From contig JAYXKI010000002.1 of the NCBI GenBank assembly GCA_037892935.1, positions 2,604,001 to 2,668,000 of the forward strand: DNA of 64,000 bases. The letters are read 5' to 3'. Each line of letters begins with the position of its first letter. Within the stretch, counting starts at the first letter, position 1. The position numbers were made by a program, and so were the translations under genes. Below the pieces are notes generated by a model. It saw only the letters and a program-made list of their open reading frames with translations. It did not search any database and was not told the DNA's origin. This stretch comes from Phlebopus portentosus (taxonomy: Eukaryota > Basidiomycota > Agaricomycetes > Boletales > Boletinellaceae). This document shows, piece after piece, positions 1 to 11,365 of this stretch.

Positions 1-420
1 GCGCGCCCTGACTGATCCGAACGGCCCCGACATTCGACACGACGTACCAGCATTCTGCCATTCTGATTGGGGCGCCCCTAGGTCTTGGTGGCTTGGCGGT
101 GCATCTCGGTGGTAGCCCCCGCCATCGCGGTGCACCTGTCACGCCTCGCCGCCCACCGCTTTAAGTGATATTTCTTATCAAGGACTCATAGTATATATAG
201 AGAGCATGTATCTATCCTAAAAAGCAGCACATATATACTCTAGAACACAGTTACCAGAGACCAACCACAAGTAAAGAAGCCTCTTTCAAGAAACCAGTAT
301 ATACAGAGAACCTGACAGCCGGATCGGGCGAACTCCCGGTCACGTGCCCTCACCAATCCCGTCCTGACGGCGTGGCCCCGGATCTCACAGGACAGAAGCC
401 GCTGAGCTCATTCGCCACCC

Positions 421-760
421 TGGACATCTCCCTTCTATGCAGCTGTCGCTCTTCTAGTAATCCCTCCAGGGATTTTCCGCTTATATCTGCATCACCGTCC
501 CTCTCTCTCAATCCTCCGCCGCCGCTCGGTCCTGAGCATTTGGGATTCCTCCTCCACGTCCCGACGCAGCCGTCACTCCTCTAGTAACCAATCCCACGAT
601 CTTCGATTTCTCCCCGTGCCTGAGGCCCCCTTTCATATTTCCTCACTGCTGCTCGGTTCAGATCGTTTGTGATTCTTCCTCAACACCTCGATGCAGCTGT
701 CACTCTTCTAGGCATCTGTCGTACTTCCTCGACGTCTCGACACAGCTGTCACTCTTCTTG
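421..760 (+). repeat. Four diverged direct repeats
   Basis: A pyrimidine-rich unit ending in CAGCTGTCACTCTTCTAG recurs near 421-460, 524-585, 651-712 and 721-760. The second and third copies align over about 60 bases, both starting GCTCGGT and ending CTCTAG or TTCTAG, with start points 127 bases apart. The copies differ at many positions, so this is an old tandem or dispersed repeat. No coding function is evident. Confidence 0.5.
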
Positions 761-1354
761 TGTTCGCCGCTACTGCCGGTGCCGGCGTCCCTTTCTGTCT
801 GAATCTAGTCTCCCGCTTCTCGCCGCCTCCGCCACCTCTGCGTCGTTCCACCGCCGACACTACTACCCTTTCAAGTGGTGTCGACCCTCTCTCACCCCCG
901 CCTTCTCTGTGTCGTTCCGACGTCATCTCCCCGACTACCGGGCGGAATCGCACTGGTGCGAACCTCCGGCGGCACTGCATCCAGTCTGCCACTGCGACCC
1001 CTTCGCCGGTTCAGTCGGACTCAGCGATCCCTATTCAGCCGTCGAAGCCCGTATCGCCACAGCGAGTTATTCGAAGGCGTGGCGGATCTGCCTAATGGCC
1101 AGATCCTTGTGCATCTGAGCTGAGTGTCGCTTCTGAAAGCCTGTAGGTAGTCTGTAGATCTGGTAGGACCTCCCCTTTTTCCTCTCGACACCTTTGACAT
1201 CGCCTCCCTGTGGTCGAACGCCGCCACCACCACCTTTGTCCCTATCTAGGAGAGTCTGATAGTCTACAACGTCCCATTGGATCGCCCACTGAACACAGTG
1301 ATTGCCCGCGGAACGACCCGCAGAGCGACCACTGATCGCCCAACCGGGTGCAAC

Positions 1355-1441
1355 CGGTGGCGAAATTACTAATTGCGTCATTTGTAACATTTGAAATCTC
1401 ACAAAGAGGGAAATCGCAAGTGACATAATAAATTGCCACCG
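1355..1441. repeat. Short segment with imperfect terminal inverted repeats
   Basis: The segment begins CGGTGGCGAAATTA and ends TAAATTGCCACCG, which are near-perfect reverse complements. The 87-base size and AT-rich centre would fit a decayed foldback or MITE-like element. I could not identify a target-site duplication, so it may be chance. Confidence 0.3.
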
Positions 1442-1797
1442 TGATGCAACTTCAAATTTCCCTTTCCGTGGCAAACACGTTGCAATTTGTAATCTCAGAT
1501 AGGTCGAAACGCCTTTTGCAATCAATTACGCAATTTATTGTCTCAACAAAGCCGACAGGCACGTTGCATTAATAAGTCACGACCCTGCCGCAATCATTGG
1601 CGCAATTATTAATTTCGTTTCTACTTTCGCTCGTTATCGCGGCCCTGCCGAAACCGACCTTTGCCTCTTGTGAAGGTGACCCCGGGCTGTATGATATTTG
1701 TATATGACTATGACTAATTCCATTCTTGGCACTGTGGGATGCTGCCGGCGCTGTGATCTAAATAGAAAGCGGCATGCATAGTCACTACTCAACCATC

Positions 1798-2904
1798 ATG
1801 TCGTCGACACCGTTCACTACGTTATCTGAGTCGGGCAAGGTCCATCCAACTTCTCAAGCTGGCTTTGGTCAGGGGAAAGCTGAATTATATGATTCGTATG
1901 ATATTCCTTACCCTGTAAAATAAATAACTAAAAAACAGAAGATAACATCTGACCTTATCAGTGTCCGGCCGTCTTACCCGCCAGAAGCTCTCTCAAATAT
2001 CCGGAAGCTCGTATCGGGAAAGAGCGAGCTTAATGTTGTCGAGTAGGTGACTTAGAATCACATATGAGAGAGGTGGAAAGCTCTGAACGCGTTCTAGAAT
2101 TGGATGTGGAAGCGGGAAATTTACCCGCGTGCTGTTAGCACATCCTGAATGGGAGCAAAGTATCAAAGAGTTGAAGTGCATAGAACCGAACGAGGGAATG
2201 CGCGCTGTGTTCTCGAAGATAGTTGATGACCCAAGAGTCAGTTTGTCCGAAGGCACTTTTGATGCCACTGGCGTACCAGACCACTGGGCGGATTTAATAG
2301 TCATTGCAACGGTACGTAGTTTTCCAGCATTATTCTCCTAACGATACTATTATCTTGCTGAGGAAGGCATTCCACTGGTGTCAAGATCTTGAAGCTGCAA
2401 CAGAGGAATTCATTCGTATTCTCAAATCCGATGGTGTAGTTTGTCTCATATGGATCACAGACGACACCGATACGTATGTACCCGTGCGTTCCTGCTCTCA
2501 GACCTGGAATCTAATCTTGAATTTCCAGTGTTGCATGGGTACAGCAGGCATACGAATTTTGTTTGCCGTTCCTGGATGATACTCCGAGCAGTGGGGAAGG
2601 AAGGCTCCAATGGATACGAATTTTCAGTCTACCGCGGTACAAAGAGAACTTCTCCGCTCCAGAAAACGATACAATCCGCTTCATTGAGCAGCGAACGACT
2701 GAAAATGCCCTCGCCTTTTACATGTCTTGGAGCGGTATTGCAATGCTACCAGACGATAAGAAGGGAAAAGTAAAGGAGCAGGTTAGAACCATAATTAAGC
2801 AAGGTGACGAACTGGTTTGGGTAAATGAGAAGGAGGGTATTCTGGAGATGCCCTTCGTAACTTACCTCGTAACTTTCCGCCGTGGTCAAGGGGCAGGAAA
2901 CTAG
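1798..2904 (+). CDS. SAM-dependent class I methyltransferase, tandem copy 1
   Basis: Predicted cytosolic S-adenosylmethionine-dependent methyltransferase of unknown substrate. The ATG at 1798 opens an exon reading HPTSQAGFGQGKAELYD, then VRPSYP after the first intron (1896-1961), the start typical of a fungal Methyltransf_11-like family. Exon 3 gives motif I as EIGCGSGKF with all three GxGxG glycines, then an IEPNEGMR strand, a DLIVIA motif and an AFHWC segment. Introns lie at about 1896-1961, 2036-2099, 2311-2366 and 2475-2527; joined this way the frame stays open to TAG at 2902-2904. A paralogue follows 627 bases downstream on the same strand, indicating tandem duplication. The substrate cannot be told from sequence. 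Confidence 0.82.
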
Positions 2905-3531
2905 ATAGTAATTTGACAGAGGCGAGAAGAGTACTAGTGATGGTAATCAGTTTTATGGTTTCGAGCATACACAGCAGAACTTTCGTCCTAGAGAAGCCAA
3001 CTATTCGCACGTCCAGGTCGAGACTGAACGCCGATGACTTGTCCTGGTGTCTAAAAATTGTAGAGAAAGGCATTCCGAAAAGCTCGGCACTTGAAATCTC
3101 CACGGCCAAGTGATTCTTAATGACGGTTCTGGACTCAGGCTCTCATGCCTTCAGAGACGAAGAGGATGTCCCAGAGCAACATCATAGGAAAATACGGTAA
3201 AACTAATCGAGCTGCTGGACAATACTTCCCTGAACGGAAGCGGATGCAAAATGGATGATGAAATCCGTGCGAAGATCTAGAAGAAAGTAGAAACATCCAA
3301 GGCTATGACGCGAGCAAACGTAAAGGGCGTAATTATTCATCCAAGGTCCTGAGGGACCGCACATAGTAGATATCTCTCCGAGCAATCTTTATAAGAGCGA
3401 GCGATGGAGTGGGGACTCGTCCCTCACAGCTCTATGCCATTCTCTTGATCTGTCACTTTGGTCTTCAACAGACACTAACTTTTTAGCCTTTCAACAGTTG
3501 CTATCGCTTACATAGGTCTTCAACAGGCCTC
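2905..3531. other. Spacer between the two methyltransferase copies
   Basis: This 627-base spacer has only short open frames with no family resemblance. Its right part should hold the promoter of the second methyltransferase; a pyrimidine-rich stretch with repeated TCTTCAACAG words is seen at about 3460-3530. Confidence 0.4.
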
Positions 3532-4645
3532 ATGTTGTCGATTGAAGCTTCGAAAGTCCATCCCAGATCCCAAGTTGGATTCGCCGGACAAACAGCTGAG
3601 TTATATGATACGTGCGTGCAATCATGTCACTGTCAGTTTGTGGCAACATACCGTATTTCTAATGTGCTCTGTTCAGAGCTCGGCCTTCGTATCCACTTGA
3701 AGCGCTGACCGTCATTCGAAATGCCTTACCTCGTAAGCAGGGATTGAGGATTGTCGAGTATGATGTCTTTTATTGTATTGTTATTATGGATGATTTGCTG
3801 AAATAATTTCAGGATTGCGTCCGGCTCTGGGAAATTTACCAAGTCGCTGCTTGCCCATCCAGGGTTCAACAAAAGCATTGCGGAGATGAGGTGCATTGAG
3901 CCTAACGAAGGAATGCGCAGTGTATTCACAAGGACAGTCTCTGACCCCAGAGTCAGTCTGGCTCCTGGTACCTTCGATAAGATCGGAGTGCCAGATGGTT
4001 GGGCAGATCTGATTGTCATTGCGATGGTTGGTAGCCTTGTGCGTGTCCTGTGGTTTCGGTAATCCAACGCTTGCTTTCATCAGGCATTTCACTGGTGCTT
4101 GAATCAAGAAGCAGCACTTAAAGAATTTGTGCGCGTTCTCAAACCAGATGGAGTCGTGTGCCTCCTATGGAACTTGGAAGACACGTCCGTTCATTTGTGG
4201 TCCTTAAGTCTCATCCTCTTCTGACCCATTTTACAGGAGAAAAGCTCCGTGGCTCAAGCAGATCTACGACGTGTGCATGCCATATCGAAATAACACACCC
4301 GCAAGCGCCGCAGAGTGGGACCGATGGCGCCAGATTTTCGAATTGGCCGTGTACAAGCGGAACTTCACTCCCGCCGAGGAGACGACCGTCAACTTCACCG
4401 AAGATCGCACTCTCGAGAGTATCATCGACCTATTCCTGAGCTGGGCTGGCGTCGCAGTCCTTCCGGACCAGGAGAAAGAAATCGTCAAGGCAAAGATCAG
4501 AGACATAGTGAAGCGAGGCGATGGTCTGGTGTGGAAAGATGAGAAACAAGGAATTTTTGAGACACCATTTGTCGTAGAGCCGATCGTGATCTTCCGCAAG
4601 GCTCTCAAAGAGGGAGTTCTACAACGCCTCTGGAAGCAATTTTAA
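3532..4645 (+). CDS. SAM-dependent class I methyltransferase, tandem copy 2
   Basis: Paralogue of the gene at 1798-2904 with the same exon plan: SKVHPRSQVGFAGQTAELYD, ARPSYP after intron 1, then IEPNEGMRSVF, DLIVIAM, AFHWC and a C-terminal LFLSWAGVAVLPD segment matching YMSWSGIAMLPD of copy 1. Motif I reads EIASGSGKF, so the first glycine of GxGxG is alanine, unlike copy 1. The frame stays open through introns at about 3611-3676, 3751-3810, 4027-4080 and 4188-4237, with TAA at 4643-4645. It is likely a functional enzyme, but the altered SAM-binding loop raises the possibility of changed or reduced activity. Substrate unknown. Confidence 0.8.
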
Positions 4646-4870
4646 TTAGTTTATCCCATTCACAAAATGAAGCACTGGTGATATGCTGTATGTTTGACGT
4701 ATAAAATAATTTGTAAAGCGTTCAGGACGTACTTTTTATCGGAAATGCATGAGTGAAGGAAGGCAAAGCGTAAGGCGATTGGTTTTAGAATCAGATGGCC
4801 GACGCCGAAGAGGCCGACCATTGGTCCACGCGTCATCTTGCTTTCCTCTCACGTAAACGCCGACCTCGTC

Positions 4871-7102
4871 ATGGCTGTTGAAGGTCAACAGTCTTTAGAG
4901 CACGAAGTTCGTGTTCTAGTCGACGGCAAACCTGCGACACTTACCTTGACACGTGAAGGAGTTGTGCAAAGTTCGCGTACGTATCGTGTTCGGTTTACTT
5001 GCAACACACTAAACACGCGTCGTTGTAATCTAGAACCACAATCATTCCGGCAGATAAATGTCTACAATGTGTTGTGGACGCAGGTCAATGGGGACCAGCT
5101 GGAATTGTCATATATAAGACGGCGGAAGAAGGGCAAACAGTCTGTTCTGACGCGGTCGTACTGGACGATCGAAGAAGCAGACAAGGAAGAAGCGAAAGAA
5201 TGGTGTGAGGCAGTCATGGTTGAAGCGTACAAAGGTAAGTCGCAAAGTCATTTTTCTCATCGAAGACACTAAGAAAGAGAATTCACCAACGTGCAGGTGT
5301 CACGCTGAAGCGTCGTTTGAGAATACTTGTCAATCCTCACGGTGGTCCAGTATGTCCCGATCAAGCCTCATTTGCTTCCTTCATAAAATCATTCTCACGA
5401 CAGGGCAAAGCAAGGCAAATATACTCAAATACAGTTGAGCCTATATTTCAAGCTGCCCGATGTCGTATGGAAACCTCTTGTAAGTTGATCTTGATATTTT
5501 GGCATCAAAACGCTCTGAAATTACAATTTAAAAAAAGTCACGGAACGAGCTAGGCATGCTTCAGAACTTGCCAAACAGCTCTCGTTGGAGTTCGATGCTT
5601 TGGTACTGTTGTCTGGTGACGGACTTCTTCATGAAGTATACAACGGCTTCGCAGAACACGATGATCCATTGACGGCCTTTTCTATTCCTGTGGCACCCAT
5701 TCCAACTGGTTCTGCAAATGGCATGGCTATAAACCTTCTGGGAATAGAGGTTGGTGCAGCTTCATGCCTGCGGTTTCAAATGACTGATGCCGCATTATAG
5801 GACGGCTTTGATGTCGCTATTGCGTGTCTGAACGCGATAAAAGGTATGGGTTGTCCAGTTTTCTTCTAAATTACCTTACACTGTAGATCTAGGCAAGCCA
5901 ATGAAACAAGACATATGCTCAGTCATGCTTGGAGACAAGCGCATCTTCTGTTACTTCTCGGTGTCTCTAGGATTGATGGCTGACCTGGATCTGGGTAAGC
6001 AAGTACTGCTATCCGCGCGAACCGAAATACCGTATGCTAATGGCACGAACTTGTAAGGAACCGAGCACCTGAGATGGATGGGCGACGTCCGTTTCGCTCT
6101 TGGTTACTTATACGGAGGTGGGCACTCTTCTCTCTATATTTGTAACCAACCGATCTGATAGTAAATGCCGAAGTGATGAAAATGAAGCAATGTCCGATCC
6201 TGCTGGAAATGAAAACAGCGGAGTCTGACAAGGACAAGATGATAGAAGAATTCCGGGAGCGTAGCGAGACCCATTGGCGTGTTCAGCACGCGCGTGAGCT
6301 GGATGGGCATAGACACTTAGTTGGTGATGATGCGCTACCTAAGCTTAAGCATGATTCTCTGAAAGGGGATGCTGACGAAGGATGGGCCAAGTTTGATAAA
6401 CAGCTCATCTACTTTTAGCACGTCACCTGTCCCATATTTCCCGTGTGCATGCTGATTTGACATCCTTTCATTATAGTGCGGGAAGTTCACCATATGTCGG
6501 GCGGTAAGATCATTATTCGGTTTACCAACTATCAGCTGAGTTTCTCATTACTTGCAGTGACTTCATGCAATTCCCGTAGCACACGCCTCAGATGGACTGA
6601 TTGATATCGTCGCGCAAGAGATCGTGAGTTGCTGCGTTTCCTTTCCCCTTTCCAATATCGGCCTGTTTTCCTGACATTTTATTAAAGACCACCCGGAGTG
6701 AACTCTTGAAGGCGATGGACGGTGCAGAACAAGGCAAGACCTTTTTCTTAGAAACCGTACGTCTATTCCTCTGCTTTCTCGTTCATTAGTGTACTAAGTG
6801 TTTGCTGTTTTGTTTCCGTTTCGCTGATTTAGCAACATTACTTCAAAGCGCAAGCCTATCGCATCACTCCATACTCAATAGACGGAAACCTCGCAATCGA
6901 TGGCGAACGATACCCCTTGCAACCATTCACTGTCGAGTGCCACAAAGCACTCGGTACTCTTTTGTCCCCGACGGGTCACTATGCTGCAGAGTTCGATACA
7001 TCTCAGTTTGAGCGGAGAAAGCAGCGAGTTCAGTGTGTAAATGACGATGATATGACAGTCACAAAGAGAAAGGGACTGGGCAAGTTGCTTCCTTGTTGCT
7101 AG
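4871..7102 (+). CDS. LCB4: Sphingoid long-chain-base kinase (sphingosine kinase), frameshifted in this sequence
   Basis: ATP-dependent kinase of the diacylglycerol-kinase catalytic fold that phosphorylates sphingoid bases to their 1-phosphates at membranes. Seen in order: an N-terminal region starting MAVEGQQ, the nucleotide-binding segment LRILVNPHGGPGKAR (joined across an intron at about 5352-5403), the substrate and catalytic motif LVLLSGDGLLHEVYNGF, PTGSANGMA, then YSIDGNLAIDGE and a C-terminal end at 7100-7102. The ATG at 4871 gives the best start. Two oddities: the intron 6418-6476 has a GC donor (GCACGT), and the exon from 6558 runs into TAG at 6577-6579 unless one base is added in the C-run at 6573-6575, after which it reads VAHASDGLIDIVAQE as expected. 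The latter is probably a sequence error. The alternative is ceramide kinase, but the architecture fits Lcb4/Lcb5. Confidence 0.85.
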
Positions 7103-7917
7103 TTTGCTTGGGTTCCTCAGGGATCGGACGGTTCAATTTGATTCCATTTCCCGATTCTTTTGAAGTATTTCTGCTGCTCTGTTGATGTGCATTTGTATCT
7201 AGAAAGTTCGTCTGAATGCTTTAATCAAGTAATCTTTTGTCGGATGTCCTTACTTGCATGCATGACACACTACACGATTCTGAGACACTTTAGGCTCATT
7301 AGATATTGCGACATTGCTATCCCAGCAAATTATTCAGTCAGTATCTGATGTATCGAGACTCCGCCTGCTAGTTTCCAAGCCCACGGTGTATCGTTTCCCT
7401 GTCAGATGCATCCATCTTTATATTTCAACATCGTCTCCTGACTCTCATAATATCTTAACCGTTCAATACTCATTATCATCCGAAATAAGGAGGGCATATA
7501 TATTACGACGGGTCTACGGGAAACTAACGTGGTTACTATCCTTTCCGACGCGAGAAACAGCATGTTCAACAATGATCATGGAGCATTCGCTGATGGAACG
7601 TAGTCCTCTCCCACCCCGTACAGTACTATGCTCACAACCCTTCTACTAATGCCGAGACTCGTGAGTACTAGTGTTCGTGTCTTACGAGGCCCAACAAACA
7701 GAAAGGCGCGAAACAAGTGACAGATGTTTTAAAGTCTTAAAGAAGTCTAAGCCAGGATGAGACTGGAGCTCTAAATTGAGATGATCGGATACCATTGGTT
7801 GCAGTGACGACAGGGAGAAAAATGCGTATGTAGAAAGGATCATGCGCGAGACGGATTGTCTATGGGGTGCAGTTACCGCAAAAATCATAAAGTAAGGAAA
7901 GGACGATAGAAGTCTGA
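7103..7917. other. Intergenic region between convergent genes
   Basis: Two convergent genes end here (plus at 7102, minus at 7918). Open frames at 7160-7649 are short, lack recognisable domains and are not supported by splice-linked neighbours. It presumably holds both 3' UTRs. Confidence 0.4.
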
Positions 7918-8946
7918 TCAATGATCCTTCCCGGACGCTTTCTTGCTCTTGCTTCGGGAAGGAGCAGCCAATCCAGAAACGATCCATGCCCCAAATAAAA
8001 GCCCAAGGAGTGTGACGGCTCCCCTCCTTTCTTCGTCATCTAGCGGACGGTTCAGTGTCCTCTTTGCGGTCAACTCTTGACTCGACTCGGTCGCGGGCGA
8101 GGGAGCTGCGGACAGAACGTTGTGCGGAATGCCGAGATCATCTAGGACGTCTCCAACGACGCCGTCATATTTCCTTGGTGGGGCATAGGTGGGCAGTTCG
8201 GTGGACGGAAGCGTATCCGATGCTGGCGACATCGCGTATGTCGGTCCTCCAGCTGGATGGGTGCTTACACCTGCTACAACCAATATTTTAGGCGTCGTTG
8301 AGGACTCAGTAGATACAGAAGCCAATTCTTCCTCTGCCTTTTTAGCGGAGGAGTCCCAGAAGTCCGGTACGAAAGGCTGAAATGAGAAAACAAATGCAAA
8401 AACATTGGTATATGGAATAAGACAGATGCAAATGATTGAAATGGCAGACGCACGACTAGAACTGGAGGCTCTGGCGCCTCTTGCGAGACGTCTGGAAGTT
8501 TGATGTCGAACTTGATGGGAGGCACAGATGCGACTGAGGAGGGATTCGGAGGGATCGGTACAGCTTCCGCACGAGATGCGGAGGAACTTGATACACCGCG
8601 GGTCCTCTGATTGGAAGTTTGCACGGCAGTTGACGGTTCAGTAGCGTTACGGACATCTGCCTGCTGCATTCGGGAAATCAATGTCGATTTGTTGCCGGAC
8701 CTGCCATAATTGCGACAAAAACCAGGTATAGACGTTAGTGACGCTCAGATAGGCTTCAAGAAATCCGATCATGCAAGGACCGTAGACATACACGGAAAGT
8801 CCCCGTGCGCGTAGCTCTGTGCGGAGCTCCGCCACAGTTTTGTCTTCATACGTTTTTGAGAGTAAGACAGTGCTGACGAAGGAACGCTGTGAAAGCCGTG
8901 CAGCTCTCAGCGATAGCAATGATGTGCGTGCAGAGACGCGAAACAT
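7918..8946 (-). CDS. Mitochondrial SAP-domain protein with C-terminal membrane segment
   Basis: The N-terminus MFRVSARTSLLSLRAARLSQ is rich in Arg, Ser and Leu with no acidic residue, a typical mitochondrial presequence. It leads into a SAP motif, VAELRTELRARGLS then GNKSTLISRM, joined through an intron with a GTATGT donor. SAP folds bind nucleic acid. A long Ser/Pro-rich, probably disordered middle follows, and the last 30 residues contain one hydrophobic helix, TLLGLLFGAWIVSGLAA, before a lysine-rich tail. A later intron joins PVLV to PFVPDFWDSS. This combination suggests an inner-membrane protein that could tether DNA or RNA; that role is inferred only. Stop at 7918-7920. Confidence 0.75.
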
Positions 8947-9553
8947 GGTGGACTACTGAAAAGAGACGGAGAAATGAGGAGGCCCTGACGAAAGAGTCGA
9001 GAGTCGAGGCCAGGTAAAACGGAAAAGAAATATCACGTGATGTGTTCAGTGTTGATCCAATCGAATTGAGATTTGCCTTCAACAACGATCGATCGTCCCG
9101 AGTTTTATGTTTTATTGGCCGCCTTGGCGCTATCTGACTCAAATCGCATACATCGATTAGAGATACTTAGATCGTGGGCGACGGGCAGGTGGAAACTACC
9201 CGCAAGTCGTCAACAGCGTGGAACGGTGGTGTAGAGTGATCTGACTGACATCAGTGCACCGGTTGCCTCGTGTTCTGCTCGTGTTCAGGATAGGTGTGTG
9301 GTCCTATTCAAGCAATTTGTGTAGGTGACTCCATCCACCCCCTTCCATCTTATTCTATTACTCATGATTGATACTGATCCTTAATCTCTCTTTTCTGCCA
9401 CGCACTGCAATTAGAGAGCTTCTCGCCTACTTCTAGTACGCACACCCACCGCCTGGTCTCTGGCAGGACATGCTCCTCTCCCCTGCGTACGAGTCACGAT
9501 CTCTCATCATACTCTTTTAATCTAAGCGTCGCTCACATCCGGCTTCTCTTTCC
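8947..9553. other. Divergent promoter region
   Basis: Shared upstream region of the SAP-domain gene (minus) and the gene starting at 9554 (plus). The right half, about 9330-9550, is strongly pyrimidine-rich on the plus strand, as is usual around basidiomycete transcription starts. I see no RNA gene or coding exon. Confidence 0.45.
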
Positions 9554-11365
9554 ATGCTTCTCAACTCGCCATTCAGATCCACAGACGCCTCTCTCCCTTC
9601 TACCGGTAGCTTCTGGTCCAAACTCACAAAGAAAGGTGGCTCAGGTCGTGACAACGACAAAGCCCAACAACAGGCTCAGATGGCACTCACTCGGACGCGC
9701 CTCGTTACTCTCGCCTTCGGCGATAAGGAGACAATCACAGCGGTTCGCTCCTCTTCTCTTCCATCCTGTTGACGACCAGTCTACTGATCTTGCACATCCA
9801 CAGCTGCCCAACACCTTCGCCGTACGTCGATTGCACGTCGTTGACGCTGTCTAAATACTCACACCTATCTAACAGGAACTAGAGCAATTAGCTCGTGACT
9901 GGGTCAATCCGCCGCCAGGTGCTCCTTTTGCTCTTCGAGTCCCCATTGAGTTTGCTTCATTTCAAGCTTCTGTATGTATCGTTTTCTTGCTCAATCATCC
10001 AATGTATCTAATGTACCCACAGCGCTTCATTACCGGGGATTACATATGGGTATGCCATCTTGTTACTCATCAGACACATTTGAGGACTTAAGCCTCGTTG
10101 GCCTTGATTAGCTCAAAGCCGAAGAATCGTATCAAATTGCTATTATGGGGGTGCCGGGGACGAGAGTTGAAATCGTTAGTGATGCTCCCCCGCCTCCAGA
10201 TGAGCCTCCGTAAGTGTAAAAGCCGTATGTAACGTCTGCTGTCTGCTCATTTCTTATCTTCGTAGTCCGCCTCCGTAAGGAACCAAGTTTTCGGAAATGT
10301 GAATCGCTGCTGACATACTCCTTAGACCGCCACCAGTCCTGGAGATGGACGGTATCTTTAATCTAGAGTTGGAGAAAGGCAAGATGGTCGGCATCGATGT
10401 AACGCTCAATTCAGACGAACTCGATATGGCGCGTACGGAAGACGGCACGACTGTGGAAGGTGTCTTCTGGGGTAAACTCGACATCGTGCACGATGGCGAT
10501 GTGCATAAAATGGAATTCAGCGGGACACGCATACAGAACCAATCCTACAATCCAGATTTGCTCGTGGATCAGCGTGTCATTTCGAAGTTAACTGTTGCTG
10601 CGAAACCGGTGACAGCAAAGTGTAACCTGAGCATCCTCGCACCGACTCAACAGTACTGTGAGGTCAATGTGACTTTCTCCCGGCATTGGAGAGTTGGCAT
10701 GACTTGGCCTCCCGCAGAAGATGTGACGGAAGACAAATTCAAGTACTTCCTTCGTGTGCATCCTGGCGGTGCGCTTGAACACTTCGAGACATCCACGGTT
10801 GTGACGTCCATCTACTACGAAGCAGTGTAAGGTTTTGTCTATTGCGGAGCCAAAGCCGGGTCTAACTCAATTGATCTAGTCCCGATACTTCTATTAACGA
10901 CCTAGCCTCCCTTACGTCGCCAAGCACCAGTTTCTGCCTGCCCTTCCGAGACTTCGTACCCCATTTGACTAAAGTTCTCGGTGAACTCGGTCTCACATTG
11001 CAAGCACGAACAAACTTTATAAAGTACATCCTTCGGTCTTCCTGCCTTTTACCACACTAATGACTGCCATGTTTAGCTCGCACTTATCATCCTTCAGCTC
11101 ACATAAGAATGTCGCCTACCGATTCATGTCTCCGGGTCGTCTCGCTCGGGCGATAGACATCAGTGTGACACACGATCCTTGCGTCTGGACGCGCATCTTC
11201 CTGATGTACCGCGGCATTCCCGACGAAGAGATGGGAGAATGGGAAGCTGCAGGCGAGAAGGAAGCCTTGCAGCAGAATTGGCGTGAAGTCATTGGGTGGA
11301 CCGACGCGTCGAAGGACCCGCAACAGTTCCGTGTGCTCGAAGTCAGCGCACTTGAGTGTACGTGA
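9554..11365 (+). CDS. Conserved-looking fungal protein of unknown function
   Basis: I do not recognise this family. At least eight exons join in frame: MLLNSPFRSTDASLPSTGSF, LPNTFA, ELEQLARDWVNPPPG, RFITGDYIW, LKAEESYQIAIMGVPGTRVE, a proline run, a long exon at 10326-10828, another at 10882-11021, and a last exon ending LEVSALECT. The proline run is encoded partly by a 9-nt exon at 10266-10274 between introns 10210-10265 and 10275-10325. The long exon reads like a beta-rich domain (FNLELEKGKMVGIDVTLNS, KLTVAAKPV). There is no signal peptide or membrane helix. Splicing is regular and the frame is intact throughout, arguing for a real gene. The start is taken at the first ATG; an upstream exon is possible. 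Confidence 0.72.

Larger units (their letters stand above)
1..1797. other. Gene-free left edge with degenerate repeats
   Basis: I find no supportable gene. Bases 1-170 are GC-rich. At 190-340 there is an AT-richer stretch with a TATATATAG run near 192 that could be the remains of an LTR promoter, but I see no paired LTR or coding domain. Bases 420-760 contain four diverged copies of a pyrimidine-rich motif. Bases 1355-1441 are bounded by an imperfect inverted repeat. From 1430 to 1640 GCAATTTATT-like words recur. The open frames at 669-1118 and on the opposite strand are low-complexity Ser/Arg/Pro frames that shadow each other. Confidence 0.5.

Noticed and set aside
190..345. LTR retrotransposon end
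   Set aside because: There is a TATATA-rich stretch, but no second LTR, primer-binding site that I can confirm, or coding domain.
669..1118. Overlapping Ser/Arg-rich open frames near the left edge
   Set aside because: They overlap on both strands, have biased composition from pyrimidine-rich repeats and show no domain or splice support.
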